A stretch of 32,474 nt of DNA from Clostridium polynesiense (GTDB taxonomy: Bacteria > Bacillota > Clostridia > Clostridiales > Clostridiaceae). Made by a program: the position numbers and the translations under genes. This document shows positions 1 to 9,008 of the stretch, piece after piece (positions within the stretch are counted from its first letter, which is position 1; each line of letters starts with the position of its first letter). Location: positions 1 through 32,474 of the forward strand of contig NZ_CCXI01000080.1 in NCBI RefSeq assembly GCF_000820705.1, written 5' to 3'. Under the pieces are notes generated by a model, which saw only the letters and a list, made by a program, of their open reading frames with translations, did no database searches and was not told where the DNA came from.

Positions 1-213
1 GTTCCCAAACTGCTTTCTTAAAAATCGTCCCTGCCAATCAAAGAATCCATCTCCAAATTCCTTTCTTATCCAGGTTAATATCTCAGGGTAATTATCTAAT
101 ACCAATCTGGATATTACATCTGCATCTATTATAGGAAACCCTGAATCTTTCAGTAATTTTGAAACAGTGCTTTTACCGGATCCAATGCTCCCTGTTAAGC
201 CTATTTTAAGCAT
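1..213 (-). CDS. coaE: Dephospho-CoA kinase, N-terminal part (cut by window edge)
   Basis: The enzyme phosphorylates dephospho-CoA at the ribose 3'-OH using ATP, the last step of CoA synthesis. The visible 71 residues begin [20 protein letters not shown], a P-loop (GSIGSGKST) in the N-terminal position typical of CoaE, followed by the family-like stretch IIDADVISR, where the Asp usually binds substrate. The ATG at 211-213 follows the polA stop by about 12 nt, with an AGGAGTGATAT-type ribosome site in between, so it is probably co-transcribed as aroC-polA-coaE. The C-terminal two thirds lie outside the window. The polA-coaE order is common in Firmicutes. Confidence 0.93.
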   Translation of the reverse strand, partial: MLKIGLTGSIGSGKSTVSKLLKDSGFPIIDADVISRLVLDNYPEILTWIRKEFGDGFFDWQGRFLRKQFGN

Positions 214-225
214 TATATATCACTC

Positions 226-2853
226 CTATTTTGCATCGTACCAATCTTTTCCAAGATTCATATCGATTTCTAAAGGAACCTTCAATTCTAAAACCTGCTC
301 CATAGCCTTTTTTACTATTTCCTTTACTTTATCCAACTCATCTTTATATACGTTTAATATTAATTCATCGTGTACCTGCAGTATAAGCTTACTCTTAAGA
401 TTATTTTTAGTTAACTCCTGATATACCCTAACCATTGCAAGCTTTATTATATCCGCTGCGCTTCCTTGAATAGGTGCATTCATAGCTAACCTTTCCCCTA
501 AAGCTTTAACCATTTTATTAGAGGCATTTATTTCAGGAATAAATCTTCTTCTGTTAAGGAGGGTGGTTACATATCCTTTTTCTTTTGCATCCACCACGAT
601 GTTATTTAAATATTCCTTAATGGAAGGATATCTTTCAAAGTATATATCTATATATTCCTTTGCTTCCTTTTTCGTTATCTTAAGATCTTTGGCCAGGCTG
701 AAATCACTTATACCATATACTATTCCAAAGTTTACAGCTTTAGCTCTTCCCCTCATAAGTTTTGTTACCTCGTCTAAAGGGACTTTAAACACCTCAGAAG
801 CTGTTTTTGTATGGATATCTATATTATCTTTAAAAGCTGATATCATATTTAAGTCAGAAGCTATATCAGCTAAGACTCTTAATTCTATTTGAGAATAGTC
901 TGCTGATAGTATCATACTCTCATCATCAAAGGGTGTAAATATTTTTCTTATTTCCCTTCCCATTTCATATTTTATAGGTATATTTTGAAGGTTAGGTTCT
1001 GTACTTGACAATCTACCTGTAGATGTAACGGTTTGATTGAAGCTTGAATGAATACATCCATCTTCATCAATAACGTTCTTAAGCCCCTCAATGTACGTGG
1101 AATTTAATTTTGTAAGCTGCCTATAGTAGGTGATTTTATTTATAATAGGATGCTTATCTGCAAGCTGCTCCAACACTTCAGCATTGGTAGAATAACCGGT
1201 TTTTGTCTTCTTTATTACAGGCAAATCCAACTTTTCAAAGAGTATTTTCCCCAGCTGCTTAGGTGAGTTAATGTTAAACTCCTCTTCAGCTATTGAATAT
1301 ATCTCCTTTTGAGTACTTTCTATCTCTAATTTAAATTTATCTCCTAATTCCTCCAGCTTACTTCTATTCACCTTAAAGCCCAGTACTTCCATGGAAGATA
1401 ATACTTCTGTTAAGGGCAGCTCTACTTCATAATAAAGCTTTTCCATTTTATCATCGATTATTTTTTGGCTCATCATGTGATAAAGCTTAGGAAGATAGTA
1501 ATTTTGCAAGGCCATTAACTCCTCTTCATCTCCTTGTGGATCCTCCCCTAAATACTCATTTATAAGAGTCATGAGAGGATACTGACCTTTAGAGGAATCT
1601 ATTAAATAAGCAGCTACCATTACATCAAAAATTACTCCCTTTAATTTTATATCTGCTTTATTTAATGCGGTAAAAGCATTTTTAGCATCATAGCAGACCT
1701 TTTTATATCCTTCATTCTCCAGGTAGGCCTTTATGCCTTCCCTTGAACTGCTATCCTTTATAATTTCATCAATCTCCAATACATATACTTTGTCTTTATA
1801 AGTAACATAAATTTCATGAATCTCTGTTTTAGTATAAAATTCTTTATGTGAAATATCAAAATTTAAAAAAGTAGCTTCTTTTATATCCAGCGACTTTAAA
1901 AAGCTGTTTACAGACTCTGAATCACTAACCCTTATAATTTCAATCTCTTTATTTGAGTTAACCTTTAAAACCGTTTCTTCCTGTAAGTTATCTCCAGGTA
2001 TTTTATCCACAAGGGATTTAAACTGCAATCTGAAGAATAACTTTCTTAAGCTTTCTTTATCAAACTTATCCTTAGATTTTATTTCATTTAAATCTATTTC
2101 TACCGGAACTTCTGTGATTATGGTAGCAAGCTTTTTGCTGAAAATAGCCTGTTCACTGTACTGCAGTAAATTTTCCTTAACCCTTTTTCCGCTAACACTG
2201 TCTAAATTCATCAGTAGATTTTCAATGCTTCCATAGGTCTGTATAAGCTTGAAGGCAGTTTTTTCTCCAATCCCAGGTACTCCAGGTATATTGTCCGAAG
2301 CATCTCCCATAAGTCCTTTTACATCAATAAACTGCTTTGGAGTAACTCCCATATCCATAACCATTCTGTCTTTATCGTAAATTTCTTTTTCGGATACTCC
2401 TTTTTTAGTAATGATAACTTTCACTCTGTCTGTGGCAAGCTGAAGAGCATCCTTATCTCCTGTTAATATGTAAACTTCCATGCTATTTTTTTCTGCATAG
2501 GTGGATAAGGTTCCTATGAGGTCATCTGCTTCATAACCATCTATCTCAAATATATTTATAGCCATTAAATCCAGAAGCTCCTTTATAACAGGAAACTGCT
2601 CTGCCAGTTCAGGAGGCATTTTCTTTCTTCCGGCTTTATATTCTGCATACTCTGTATGTCTAAAGGTAGGAGCCTTCCTGTCAAAGGCAGCAACTACATA
2701 ATCCGGCTTTATTTCCTCATACATCTTAAACAGCATATTAACGAAACCATAAACGGCATTGGTATGCAATCCTTCTGCATTTGTAAGAGGAGGCAATGCA
2801 TAAAAGGCTCTATTCATTATACTATTGCTGTCTAATAATAATAACTTTTCCAT
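226..2853 (-). CDS. polA: DNA polymerase I
   Basis: This is a family A DNA polymerase (875 aa) for Okazaki fragment processing and repair synthesis. The N-terminal 290 residues are the 5'-3' nuclease (YEADDLIGTL, VKGLMGDASDNIPGVPGIG). The middle (about 310-470) is a 3'-5' exonuclease-like fold, and the C-terminal half is the polymerase: motif A DYSQIELRVLAD, motif B RGRAKAVNFGIVYG, motif C VHDE at 827-830. The exonuclease Exo I motif, normally DxE, reads FDIS near residue 335, so proofreading is probably lost, as is known for several Bacillus-type Pol I enzymes. It starts 2 nt after the aroC stop and lies 12 nt before coaE, consistent with one operon. Confidence 0.97.
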   Translation of the reverse strand: MEKLLLLDSNSIMNRAFYALPPLTNAEGLHTNAVYGFVNMLFKMYEEIKPDYVVAAFDRKAPTFRHTEYAEYKAGRKKMPPELAEQFPVIKELLDLMAINIFEIDGYEADDLIGTLSTYAEKNSMEVYILTGDKDALQLATDRVKVIITKKGVSEKEIYDKDRMVMDMGVTPKQFIDVKGLMGDASDNIPGVPGIGEKTAFKLIQTYGSIENLLMNLDSVSGKRVKENLLQYSEQAIFSKKLATIITEVPVEIDLNEIKSKDKFDKESLRKLFFRLQFKSLVDKIPGDNLQEETVLKVNSNKEIEIIRVSDSESVNSFLKSLDIKEATFLNFDISHKEFYTKTEIHEIYVTYKDKVYVLEIDEIIKDSSSREGIKAYLENEGYKKVCYDAKNAFTALNKADIKLKGVIFDVMVAAYLIDSSKGQYPLMTLINEYLGEDPQGDEEELMALQNYYLPKLYHMMSQKIIDDKMEKLYYEVELPLTEVLSSMEVLGFKVNRSKLEELGDKFKLEIESTQKEIYSIAEEEFNINSPKQLGKILFEKLDLPVIKKTKTGYSTNAEVLEQLADKHPIINKITYYRQLTKLNSTYIEGLKNVIDEDGCIHSSFNQTVTSTGRLSSTEPNLQNIPIKYEMGREIRKIFTPFDDESMILSADYSQIELRVLADIASDLNMISAFKDNIDIHTKTASEVFKVPLDEVTKLMRGRAKAVNFGIVYGISDFSLAKDLKITKKEAKEYIDIYFERYPSIKEYLNNIVVDAKEKGYVTTLLNRRRFIPEINASNKMVKALGERLAMNAPIQGSAADIIKLAMVRVYQELTKNNLKSKLILQVHDELILNVYKDELDKVKEIVKKAMEQVLELKVPLEIDMNLGKDWYDAK

Positions 2854-2855
2854 AT

Positions 2856-4010
2856 TTATTCCTCCATATATTTTAAAATATAATCCTTATGTTTGTTAAT
2901 CTGCTCCTGTAATGTGTCAAAGTCCGAGCAGGGGAACTGTTTTAATATTTCATTTAATATCTCATATGCGCATATATTTTCAAGAACCACTGCAGCTGGA
3001 ATCACAGCACATACATCTGATCTTTCATACCTACTTTTAACATTGATCATCTTTTTTAAATCAATAGAATCAATGCCTTTTTTTACTGAAGGAATTGGTT
3101 TCATATAGGCGGTAATTTCTATATTCTCACCATTGCTTACCCCAGCTTCAATACCTCCGCAATGATTAGTTCTTCTCTTAATATTTCCTTTTTCAATATA
3201 TATTTCGTCATTAAAATCTACACCTGTCATCTCAGTATTTATCCCTTCACCGAAGGCTACACCTTTAATTCCTTGAAGAGACATAATAGCATGGGATAGT
3301 ATTCCATCTAATTTTTTATCCCATTGAGTATAACTTCCTAAACCTATAAACATCCCATTGATGCTTATATGTACAGCGCCTCCTAAGGTATCACCCTTTA
3401 TAGCGGCTTCATCTATCCTTTTTTTAATCTTCTCTTCCACCTTTTTATTAAAGCATTTAACTTCACTTTTATTAATGATATCATATACTTTATCATTAAA
3501 TAAATCCTGCTTTTCTTCTTTTATTCCGGCTATTTCTATTACCTGGCTTCTTATTTTGATACCTAAAGACTTAAGCATCTGCTTGCATACAGCCCCCACC
3601 GCTGTTCTTATAGCGGTTTCCCTGGCAGAAGTCCTTTCTATAACATCTCTTATGTCTCCGGTTTTGTATTTAAAATATCCCACTAAATCACCATGCCCCG
3701 GTCTTGGTACTGTGATTTTTTCTTTTTCATCTGCTTCAGTATTTATTAATTCTTTCCAGTTTTTATAATCTTTATTATAAATAATCAAAGTTAATGGATT
3801 GGCAGTGGTAATGCTCCCCCTTACCCCTGACCAGATTTCCACAGCATCCTGTTCAATGCTCATCCTTTTTCCTCTTCCGTAACCCATCTGCCTTCTCTTT
3901 AACTCTTCATTTATATTTCCCATATCTATTTTAAAATTAGAAGGAAATCCATCTACTACAGCAATTAATGCTCTTCCGTGAGATTCTCCTGCATCAAGAA
4001 ATCTTAGCAT
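2856..4010 (-). CDS. aroC: Chorismate synthase
   Basis: Converts 5-enolpyruvylshikimate-3-phosphate to chorismate using reduced FMN, the last common step of aromatic amino acid synthesis. The 384 residues match the usual family length and carry the signatures GESHGR (8-13), MGYGRGKRMSIEQDAVEIWSG, RPGHGDLVGYFKY and RTSARETAIRTAVG. The ATG is preceded by a GAGGAGAATAGG ribosome site. It is first of three tightly packed minus-strand genes (aroC-polA-coaE). No other shikimate gene is visible nearby. Confidence 0.97.
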   Translation of the reverse strand: MLRFLDAGESHGRALIAVVDGFPSNFKIDMGNINEELKRRQMGYGRGKRMSIEQDAVEIWSGVRGSITTANPLTLIIYNKDYKNWKELINTEADEKEKITVPRPGHGDLVGYFKYKTGDIRDVIERTSARETAIRTAVGAVCKQMLKSLGIKIRSQVIEIAGIKEEKQDLFNDKVYDIINKSEVKCFNKKVEEKIKKRIDEAAIKGDTLGGAVHISINGMFIGLGSYTQWDKKLDGILSHAIMSLQGIKGVAFGEGINTEMTGVDFNDEIYIEKGNIKRRTNHCGGIEAGVSNGENIEITAYMKPIPSVKKGIDSIDLKKMINVKSRYERSDVCAVIPAAVVLENICAYEILNEILKQFPCSDFDTLQEQINKHKDYILKYMEE

Positions 4011-4180
4011 ATCCTATTCTCCTCTCAAAGGGTATACTTATATAATACCAAATAAAGAAGCCTTTGAAATTATAACTTCAAGTATTTTTATAAATTTAAA
4101 TATATTATTCATTAAAACTGCATATAATCACTTCAGAAACTTTAATCTCATTCTCCAACACCTAAAAACAAGTACAAAAT

Positions 4181-4204
4181 AAAAAGGCGTTCACCGCCTT
4201 TTTT
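4181..4204 (-). terminator. Intrinsic terminator of glsA
   Basis: An AAAAAGGCG / CGCCTTTTT hairpin with a TTCAC loop. Read on the minus strand it ends in a T run, and it directly abuts the glutaminase stop codon. Confidence 0.85.
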
Positions 4205-5120
4205 AAAATATGCTAAGATCCAACTCTCTGGATAACTCCTGAAGCATTTTTATCCCTGCAATACTGTTACCCTTTTCATCAAGAGAAGGTCCATATACTC
4301 CAATCCCCATCCTTTTAGGCACAGAGGCCATAATCCCTCCGCCTACTCCGCTTTTTGAAGGTATTCCTATATGTACTGCAAATTCTCCTGATTCATCATA
4401 CATCCCGCAGGTAACCATTATAGTTTTTACTATCCTGGACACCTCTCTGGATATGACCCTTTCTCCTGACCAAGGAAGAACTCCGTCATTTGCCAGCATT
4501 GCTCCAATCCTTGAAATATCACTGCAGCAAACATCTATAGAGCACTGTTTGAAATAAACCTCTAAAACTTCCTCTACATCGCCTCTCAGGCTTTTATTCC
4601 CCTTCATAAAATAAGCAAGAGCTCTATTTCGATCTCCGGTTTCTTTTTCGGAAAGATAAATTTCTTCATTTATATTAATGCTGTCATTTCCTGTAATCTT
4701 TCTTGTAAAACTCAAAATTTTATCTATTTTTTCTTCAGCGCTGCTTCCCTCTATAAGGGAGCTTGTTACGATTGCTCCGGCATTTATCATAGGATTAAAG
4801 GGCTTATTATAATTTTTTGTTTCAAGGTTTACTATAGAGTTAAAACCATCTCCTGTAGGCTCCATACCAACTCTTGAAAAAACATTCTTGGTACCGTTAT
4901 CTAATATTGCTACCATAAGGCTTATGACCTTTGAAATACTCTGCATTGTAAATTTAACACTTGAGTCCCCTGCTGTATACTCTTTTCCATCCAGGGTAGT
5001 TACGCATATTCCTAAATGATTAGGGTCCGCCTTGCTGAGGAGAGGTATATAAGATGCAACCTTTCCATCCATAGCAAAACCTCTGTTATTTTCTATCACG
5101 CTTTCCAATAATCCTCTCAT
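4203..5120 (-). CDS. glsA: Glutaminase (serine-dependent beta-lactamase-like family)
   Basis: Hydrolyses glutamine to glutamate and ammonia. The protein has the GlsA fold signatures: catalytic S-x-x-K in MQSISKVISLMVAI, PFNPMINAGAIV, and GGGIMASVPKRMGIGVYGP near the C-terminus. The open frame reaches an ATG at 5132, but I prefer the ATG at 5120 (MRGLLESVIENNRG, 305 aa). It lies about 7 nt after a GGATGGTG ribosome-site-like element and matches the usual family N-terminus. It appears monocistronic, with its own terminator downstream and the divergent tRNA-Leu upstream. Confidence 0.93.
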   Translation of the reverse strand: MRGLLESVIENNRGFAMDGKVASYIPLLSKADPNHLGICVTTLDGKEYTAGDSSVKFTMQSISKVISLMVAILDNGTKNVFSRVGMEPTGDGFNSIVNLETKNYNKPFNPMINAGAIVTSSLIEGSSAEEKIDKILSFTRKITGNDSININEEIYLSEKETGDRNRALAYFMKGNKSLRGDVEEVLEVYFKQCSIDVCCSDISRIGAMLANDGVLPWSGERVISREVSRIVKTIMVTCGMYDESGEFAVHIGIPSKSGVGGGIMASVPKRMGIGVYGPSLDEKGNSIAGIKMLQELSRELDLSIF

Positions 5121-5219
5121 AATAAACACCATCCATTATAAATTTGTTAATAAAGTACTGAAATCAATCCTCTATTATATATAATACCCTGTAATCGCCT
5201 TTTAGAAAACAAATTTTTA

Positions 5220-5251
5220 TTGCAATAGAGATAAAACTATGATAATATAAT
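5220..5251 (+). promoter_or_regulatory. Candidate promoter of tRNA-Leu
   Basis: TTGCAA (5220-5225) is followed after 17 nt by TAATAT (5243-5248), overlapping a TATAAT (5246-5251) with longer spacing. It lies 10-20 nt upstream of the tRNA 5' end. Inferred from consensus only. Confidence 0.5.
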
Positions 5252-5261
5252 TTTTGTACTT

Positions 5262-5343
5262 GCCGATGTGGCGGAACGGCAGACGCACACGACTCAAAAT
5301 CGTGCGGGAAACCATGTGGGTTCAAGTCCCACCATCGGCACCA
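5262..5343 (+). tRNA. tRNA-Leu (anticodon CAA)
   Basis: The acceptor arms GCCGATG (5262-5268) and CATCGGC (5333-5339) pair perfectly, followed by A and an encoded CCA (5341-5343). The anticodon stem CACGA/TCGTG encloses the loop CTCAAAA, giving anticodon CAA for Leu TTG codons. The T arm GTGGGTTCAAGTCCCAC is canonical. The extra nucleotides between anticodon and T arms form the long variable arm expected of a type II tRNA. Confidence 0.97.
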
Positions 5344-5351
5344 TCTGTTAA

Positions 5352-5380
5352 AAAGAGCTTTGATTATATCAAGGCTCTTT
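5352..5380. terminator. Bidirectional terminator between tRNA-Leu and the PRD regulator
   Basis: A 13-bp stem (AAAGAGCTTTGAT / ATCAAGGCTCTTT, one G-U pair) with a TAT loop, T-rich on both sides. It serves tRNA-Leu on the plus strand and the convergent regulator gene, whose stop codon overlaps its edge, on the minus strand. Confidence 0.8.
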
Positions 5381-7295
5381 ATTTTATTAATCCTATTGAA
5401 GCCATTAATTCAGGTAAAAAATCCTCTTTGCCTTTTATTTTTATCATCTGCTTAAAAACCCTTCTGTTAGCAGCAATTGCCTTAAGCATATAAAATAATA
5501 TGTCTATATCATTTTCATCTTTATTCTTTATGCATGGTATAAAAATCATACTGATTTCCTTTTCTTTATCCTTTAAAGGTCTTTTAAATATCCCTACAGC
5601 CACAGAACTCTTTATACCGCAGTCATTAATAGGATGAGGTGCCATAATCCAATCAGACATACTAGTAGGGTATAATTTTTCTCTATTTACCGTATCTTCA
5701 TAAAATGCTCTTAAATCATATATACTTTTATCCAGATACAGTTCTTTACATAAATCAAATATTGCATCTTCTAAAGCTATGGGGTTATCATATATTTTTA
5801 TTAAATTATCCTTAAATCTGCTCTTAGCTGCCTTTATGTACAGGGATTGCAGCCTTCTCTTCTTGACTGCCCACAATATATTATTCCTGTCTGTATCTTC
5901 AGGAAGCTCCTGTATTACATATATTGGAGTATTATCAGATATATTTATATTTAAATTAGATATGATAATATCAATTTCATTCATGCTTAGATATTTATCC
6001 GCATCAGAATAATTAACATACTCAATGCTGCAGGAAAAATTCCTCTTGAGCCACTGAATTAAAGAGACTTTAACCGCTTCACTTCCTTCATAAATAAAAA
6101 CAAATTTTATCCTACGACAATTTTCTGTTATATAGCATTGTAAATACACAGCTATAAAAGAAACTTCATCTTCACTTAAATACTTATCTGTATTTTTATA
6201 TATAATAGGTACTAAATTCATTGCAACTTCATAAGCAAAGTTATATTTTTCCTTAACACTTGCTTTTAAAGGGTTTTTTGTTTCATATCCTACATTTAAT
6301 CTTCTTAAAAGATACTTTATATGGCTTATAATATTAGAACATATGCTTTTATTTTTCTTTAAATCAATACCATACTTAACAAATACCTTTTGGTAAAATT
6401 CCTGAAACACTATTTCAGACAGCTTTTCATCTGATTTATCTGTATTTTTTACTAAACCGGTAGTACGAAAAAATGCCTTTAAAAATAAAATATCCTGGGA
6501 GGTTATTAAATATCCTTTATTCTGAATATGAAAGAGAAGATTAGTAAATACCCTTCCACAATCCTTTTTAAATTCTATTTCCGTCAGAAAGTGATTCTTC
6601 TCATTTCTTATAACAAAAAAATAAATTGCCCAAACTGAAAAGTAAATTGTATAATCCGATGCATCAATACCCTCGCTGCTAAAATACTCCTCTACGTCTC
6701 TCCTAAGCACTTCCACAAGCTTACCGTCATACTCAGAACCAAAAAGATTTATTATATTAAAATTATAGAAGTTAGGATTTTCTACCCTTGCTTCCTTTAA
6801 AATCTTTAAATATATTTTTCTTTTTGACGCTTCTCCGCATTTACATAAAATATATTCTTCTCCTATTTCAAATAGATTAATAAGAGATTTTTCAAATATA
6901 CTTTCCTGTATTCTGCATAAATCCTTATAAAGGGTTTGATCACTTACATTAAGCTTTTCTTCTATTTCTGTAATATATAATTTTTCATTGAACAAAATCA
7001 AACCTATAACAATATAGTACCTTTCAACCAAATCGTATTTATGCTGTTTATTGGTTATAAGCTTTCTTAATGCTCTTTTAAATACTTTACTATCTTTTTC
7101 CTCAATATAGTAACCGATTTTATTGGAGGAAGATATTCTGCAGCTGAATTCTTCCATACTTTTATTAATAGCTCTTATATCTTTTCTGATAGTCCTGTCC
7201 GTTACTCCGAATATATTTCCTACCTCTCCTCCCACTATACCTCCAGGGTTTCTTAATAAAAGTTCTGTTATCTTAACCTGTCTTTTAGTTAACAT
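5379..7295 (-). CDS. PRD-containing transcriptional regulator, BglG/MtlR/LicR type
   Basis: A 638-residue multidomain regulator. Residues 1-60 form a DeoR-like winged HTH (GVTDRTIRKDIRAIN) and 100-135 a second HTH (LNVSDQTLYKDLCRI). About 300-395 is a PTS regulation domain with H325 in the conserved H-x(6)-R context. About 395-450 is EIIB-like, and 495-638 is EIIA-like with H554 in MAPHPINDCG at the phospho-acceptor position. The EIIB-like part has no active-site Cys, and the second PRD His is replaced by YLQCYI, so phospho-relay is probably reduced. It lies downstream of the acetamidase but has its own promoter. No PTS sugar genes are adjacent, so the target is unknown. Confidence 0.8.
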   Translation of the reverse strand: MLTKRQVKITELLLRNPGGIVGGEVGNIFGVTDRTIRKDIRAINKSMEEFSCRISSSNKIGYYIEEKDSKVFKRALRKLITNKQHKYDLVERYYIVIGLILFNEKLYITEIEEKLNVSDQTLYKDLCRIQESIFEKSLINLFEIGEEYILCKCGEASKRKIYLKILKEARVENPNFYNFNIINLFGSEYDGKLVEVLRRDVEEYFSSEGIDASDYTIYFSVWAIYFFVIRNEKNHFLTEIEFKKDCGRVFTNLLFHIQNKGYLITSQDILFLKAFFRTTGLVKNTDKSDEKLSEIVFQEFYQKVFVKYGIDLKKNKSICSNIISHIKYLLRRLNVGYETKNPLKASVKEKYNFAYEVAMNLVPIIYKNTDKYLSEDEVSFIAVYLQCYITENCRRIKFVFIYEGSEAVKVSLIQWLKRNFSCSIEYVNYSDADKYLSMNEIDIIISNLNINISDNTPIYVIQELPEDTDRNNILWAVKKRRLQSLYIKAAKSRFKDNLIKIYDNPIALEDAIFDLCKELYLDKSIYDLRAFYEDTVNREKLYPTSMSDWIMAPHPINDCGIKSSVAVGIFKRPLKDKEKEISMIFIPCIKNKDENDIDILFYMLKAIAANRRVFKQMIKIKGKEDFLPELMASIGLIK

Positions 7296-7384
7296 ACCTT
7301 AGACCTCTCATTTATCTTTTAAATTTTCAACCCCTGATAATATTTACTTATATGAATCTTGTTAATTCTTCCTTAATAAGTATA

Positions 7385-7412
7385 ATTATATCACTAGCTA
7401 ATAAAGCATCAA
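7385..7412 (-). promoter_or_regulatory. Candidate sigma-A promoter of the PRD regulator
   Basis: On the minus strand, TTGATG (7407-7412) and TATAAT (7385-7390) are separated by 16 nt, about 90 nt upstream of the regulator start. Confidence 0.55.
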
Positions 7413-7465
7413 AGCAGGTAAAAATCATGATTATTAATATTACTTTTATACAATAATTTGATCAA

Positions 7466-7529
7466 CAAAAAAGCAGAAGGATTGAATTTATTCAAAGTGA
7501 ATTCACTTTATTAATTCAATCCTTCTGCT
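7466..7529 (-). terminator. Long terminator hairpin of the acetamidase gene, with nested palindrome
   Basis: AGCAGAAGGATTGAATT (7472-7488) pairs perfectly over 17 bp with 7513-7529. Inside it sits a second perfect palindrome, AAAGTGAATTCACTTT (7494-7509). On the minus strand the stem is followed by GCTTTTTTG, a good T run, so it should end transcripts from the acetamidase. Confidence 0.85.
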
Positions 7530-7573
7530 GATTTAATTACTTTATTTCAATGGCATATTTACTATTATTTTTA

Positions 7574-7708
7574 TTATATCTGGTACTGCTCTCTAGCTAA
7601 CTGAGCAAGTCCTATCTTTTCTAACTTTTCCATAGGAACTCTTAGAGAAACAGTCACCACTCCAGGTGCTCTTCCTATTTCTATAGCTCCGGAAATAGTA
7701 ACTCTGTT
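7574..7708 (-). pseudogene. In-frame continuation of the acetamidase after a premature stop
   Basis: Directly after the TAA that ends the acetamidase frame, the same frame runs 44 more codons, from NRVTISGAIEIG to LAREQYQI, before a second TAA at 7574-7576. The composition is protein-like, with alternating hydrophobic beta-type segments (VTISGAIEIG, VVTVSLRVPM) and then a helix (EKLEKIGLAQLAREQ). It ends just before the terminator. I infer this is the original C-terminus, cut off by a nonsense change. Readthrough of the TAA would restore a 430-residue protein. Confidence 0.75.
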
Positions 7709-8866
7709 TTAAACTTCAGGAACAGATACTTCAAGTAAGTCTGCAGCACGCTTTAACCCATTATCTATGGCAATATTAAGATTTTGTCCCGTACCTATAA
7801 AGGATAAAGGTGCAGACTGCTCAATATCTGCCATACCCCATCTTTTAGCTTCTTTTAATGCTAAATCCTTTTCTGCTTCTGTTAATGGCTTTGCTAAATA
7901 AGGAACATCTTCTATAACAGGAAGAAGAATTGGTCCATCTATAGTAAGATCATGAATTACAAAGACCTGAAGAGTTACTACTGCCGCTACATCTGCTGTA
8001 TGCCCTGCAATTTCTCCTTCACCCTGCATAGCATGGACGTCACCTACATATACTCCTCCACCGGGAACCTTTACAGGACAAATCAATACAGCTCCCTCTC
8101 TCACTTTATTCACATCCATATGTCCATCGGTTTTATCCTCAAGGGTTACTGTGGTCTGAGCATATTCATGAGGAGCATCTATTAAAAAGGAACCGAAATC
8201 ACCTGCGTTGTGAGAATCAGGAATAGGTCTTTTGGGAGTTGTACCAAGTTGTCCAACAAATGGTCTTAATCTGGTTGCAATTCCTGGAATATCTGAAGGT
8301 GCAAGAGTCACCACCGGATTTTGAATAGAATTATCAGGAATCTGCATATACTCACGTCCATTATGAGCTATTTTTTCTGCTGCATTTTTTTCTACCGTAA
8401 CTCCAATCCTCTTCTTATCATCAAAAACAATTGTATATCCATTTGTGAAGGTAAAGGGTACCGTATCTGCACCGCATTTAGCACATCGGATTGCTTCCTT
8501 TCCAATATCCTTTATTACTGTTTTAGGATACAACTCACCACAGCTCGGACATTTGCCTGCTATGAAGGGATCTCCAAGGAACCTGCCCTCCATGGTTTTA
8601 TCATTCCCTGATGCAGTAGCCATAGAAGTTACAGAAATAGATTCAATCCTGATAACAATAGCATCTCCCGGCTCCGCACCTTCTACATATATAGGCTGAC
8701 AAACCTCATGTCCACCTCTAATCTCAGGAGTAATCATTGGTCCCCAGCAACCCGGAGCTGTATTTACAATAATTCTTCCGCCATCCTTAACTGGTCCAAG
8801 CATATCCTTTTCAGGATCCAAAATACCATTAGTAAACGTATTAACCATCACCGTTTGTTTTGCCAT
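7709..8866 (-). CDS. Acetamidase/formamidase family protein, C-terminus apparently truncated
   Basis: Member of the FmdA/AmdA amidase family, which hydrolyses short-chain amides such as acetamide or formamide to the acid and ammonia. Seen in the 385 residues: the N-terminal ITPEIRGGHEVCQPIYVEGAEP-like region (split here by family position), a zinc-ribbon-like insertion with C106/C109 and C128/C131, PIPDSHNAGDFGSFLIDAPH, and GDVHAMQGEGEIAGHT, which holds conserved metal-ligand-type acidic and His residues. The start is an ATG with AGGAGGATTTTATT upstream. The frame stops at SVPEV-TAA, while coding-like sequence continues in frame for 44 codons. The catalytic core is complete, so partial activity cannot be excluded. 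Confidence 0.85.
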   Translation of the reverse strand: MAKQTVMVNTFTNGILDPEKDMLGPVKDGGRIIVNTAPGCWGPMITPEIRGGHEVCQPIYVEGAEPGDAIVIRIESISVTSMATASGNDKTMEGRFLGDPFIAGKCPSCGELYPKTVIKDIGKEAIRCAKCGADTVPFTFTNGYTIVFDDKKRIGVTVEKNAAEKIAHNGREYMQIPDNSIQNPVVTLAPSDIPGIATRLRPFVGQLGTTPKRPIPDSHNAGDFGSFLIDAPHEYAQTTVTLEDKTDGHMDVNKVREGAVLICPVKVPGGGVYVGDVHAMQGEGEIAGHTADVAAVVTLQVFVIHDLTIDGPILLPVIEDVPYLAKPLTEAEKDLALKEAKRWGMADIEQSAPLSFIGTGQNLNIAIDNGLKRAADLLEVSVPEV

Positions 8867-8952
8867 AATAAAATCCTCCTCTATTACTATGAATTATATT
8901 AAGAATATTTAAAATATACTTATATTTTAGAAAAATATAGATAAAACCACAA

Positions 8953-8987
8953 ATAGCAAGGTTCCTAACCGCTAGGAACCCTGTTAT
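8953..8987 (-). terminator. Hairpin, probable terminator of the amidase-like gene
   Basis: GGTTCCTA / TAGGAACC stem (8 bp, loop ACCGC), extended by ATAGCA / TGTTAT after one mismatch. It sits just downstream of the 9009-9443 gene and is followed on the minus strand by a moderately T-rich stretch. Confidence 0.6.
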
Positions 8988-9008
8988 AACATATCCTTAT
9001 AAGCACTT

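Noticed and set aside
3358-3768. 136-codon plus-strand ORF opposite aroC
   Set aside because: It is fully antisense to a conserved enzyme, low complexity and hydrophobic by frame bias, with no ribosome site.
5254-5493. Plus-strand ORF of 79 codons across the tRNA
   Set aside because: It covers tRNA-Leu and its terminator and then runs antisense to the regulator gene; there is no ribosome site.
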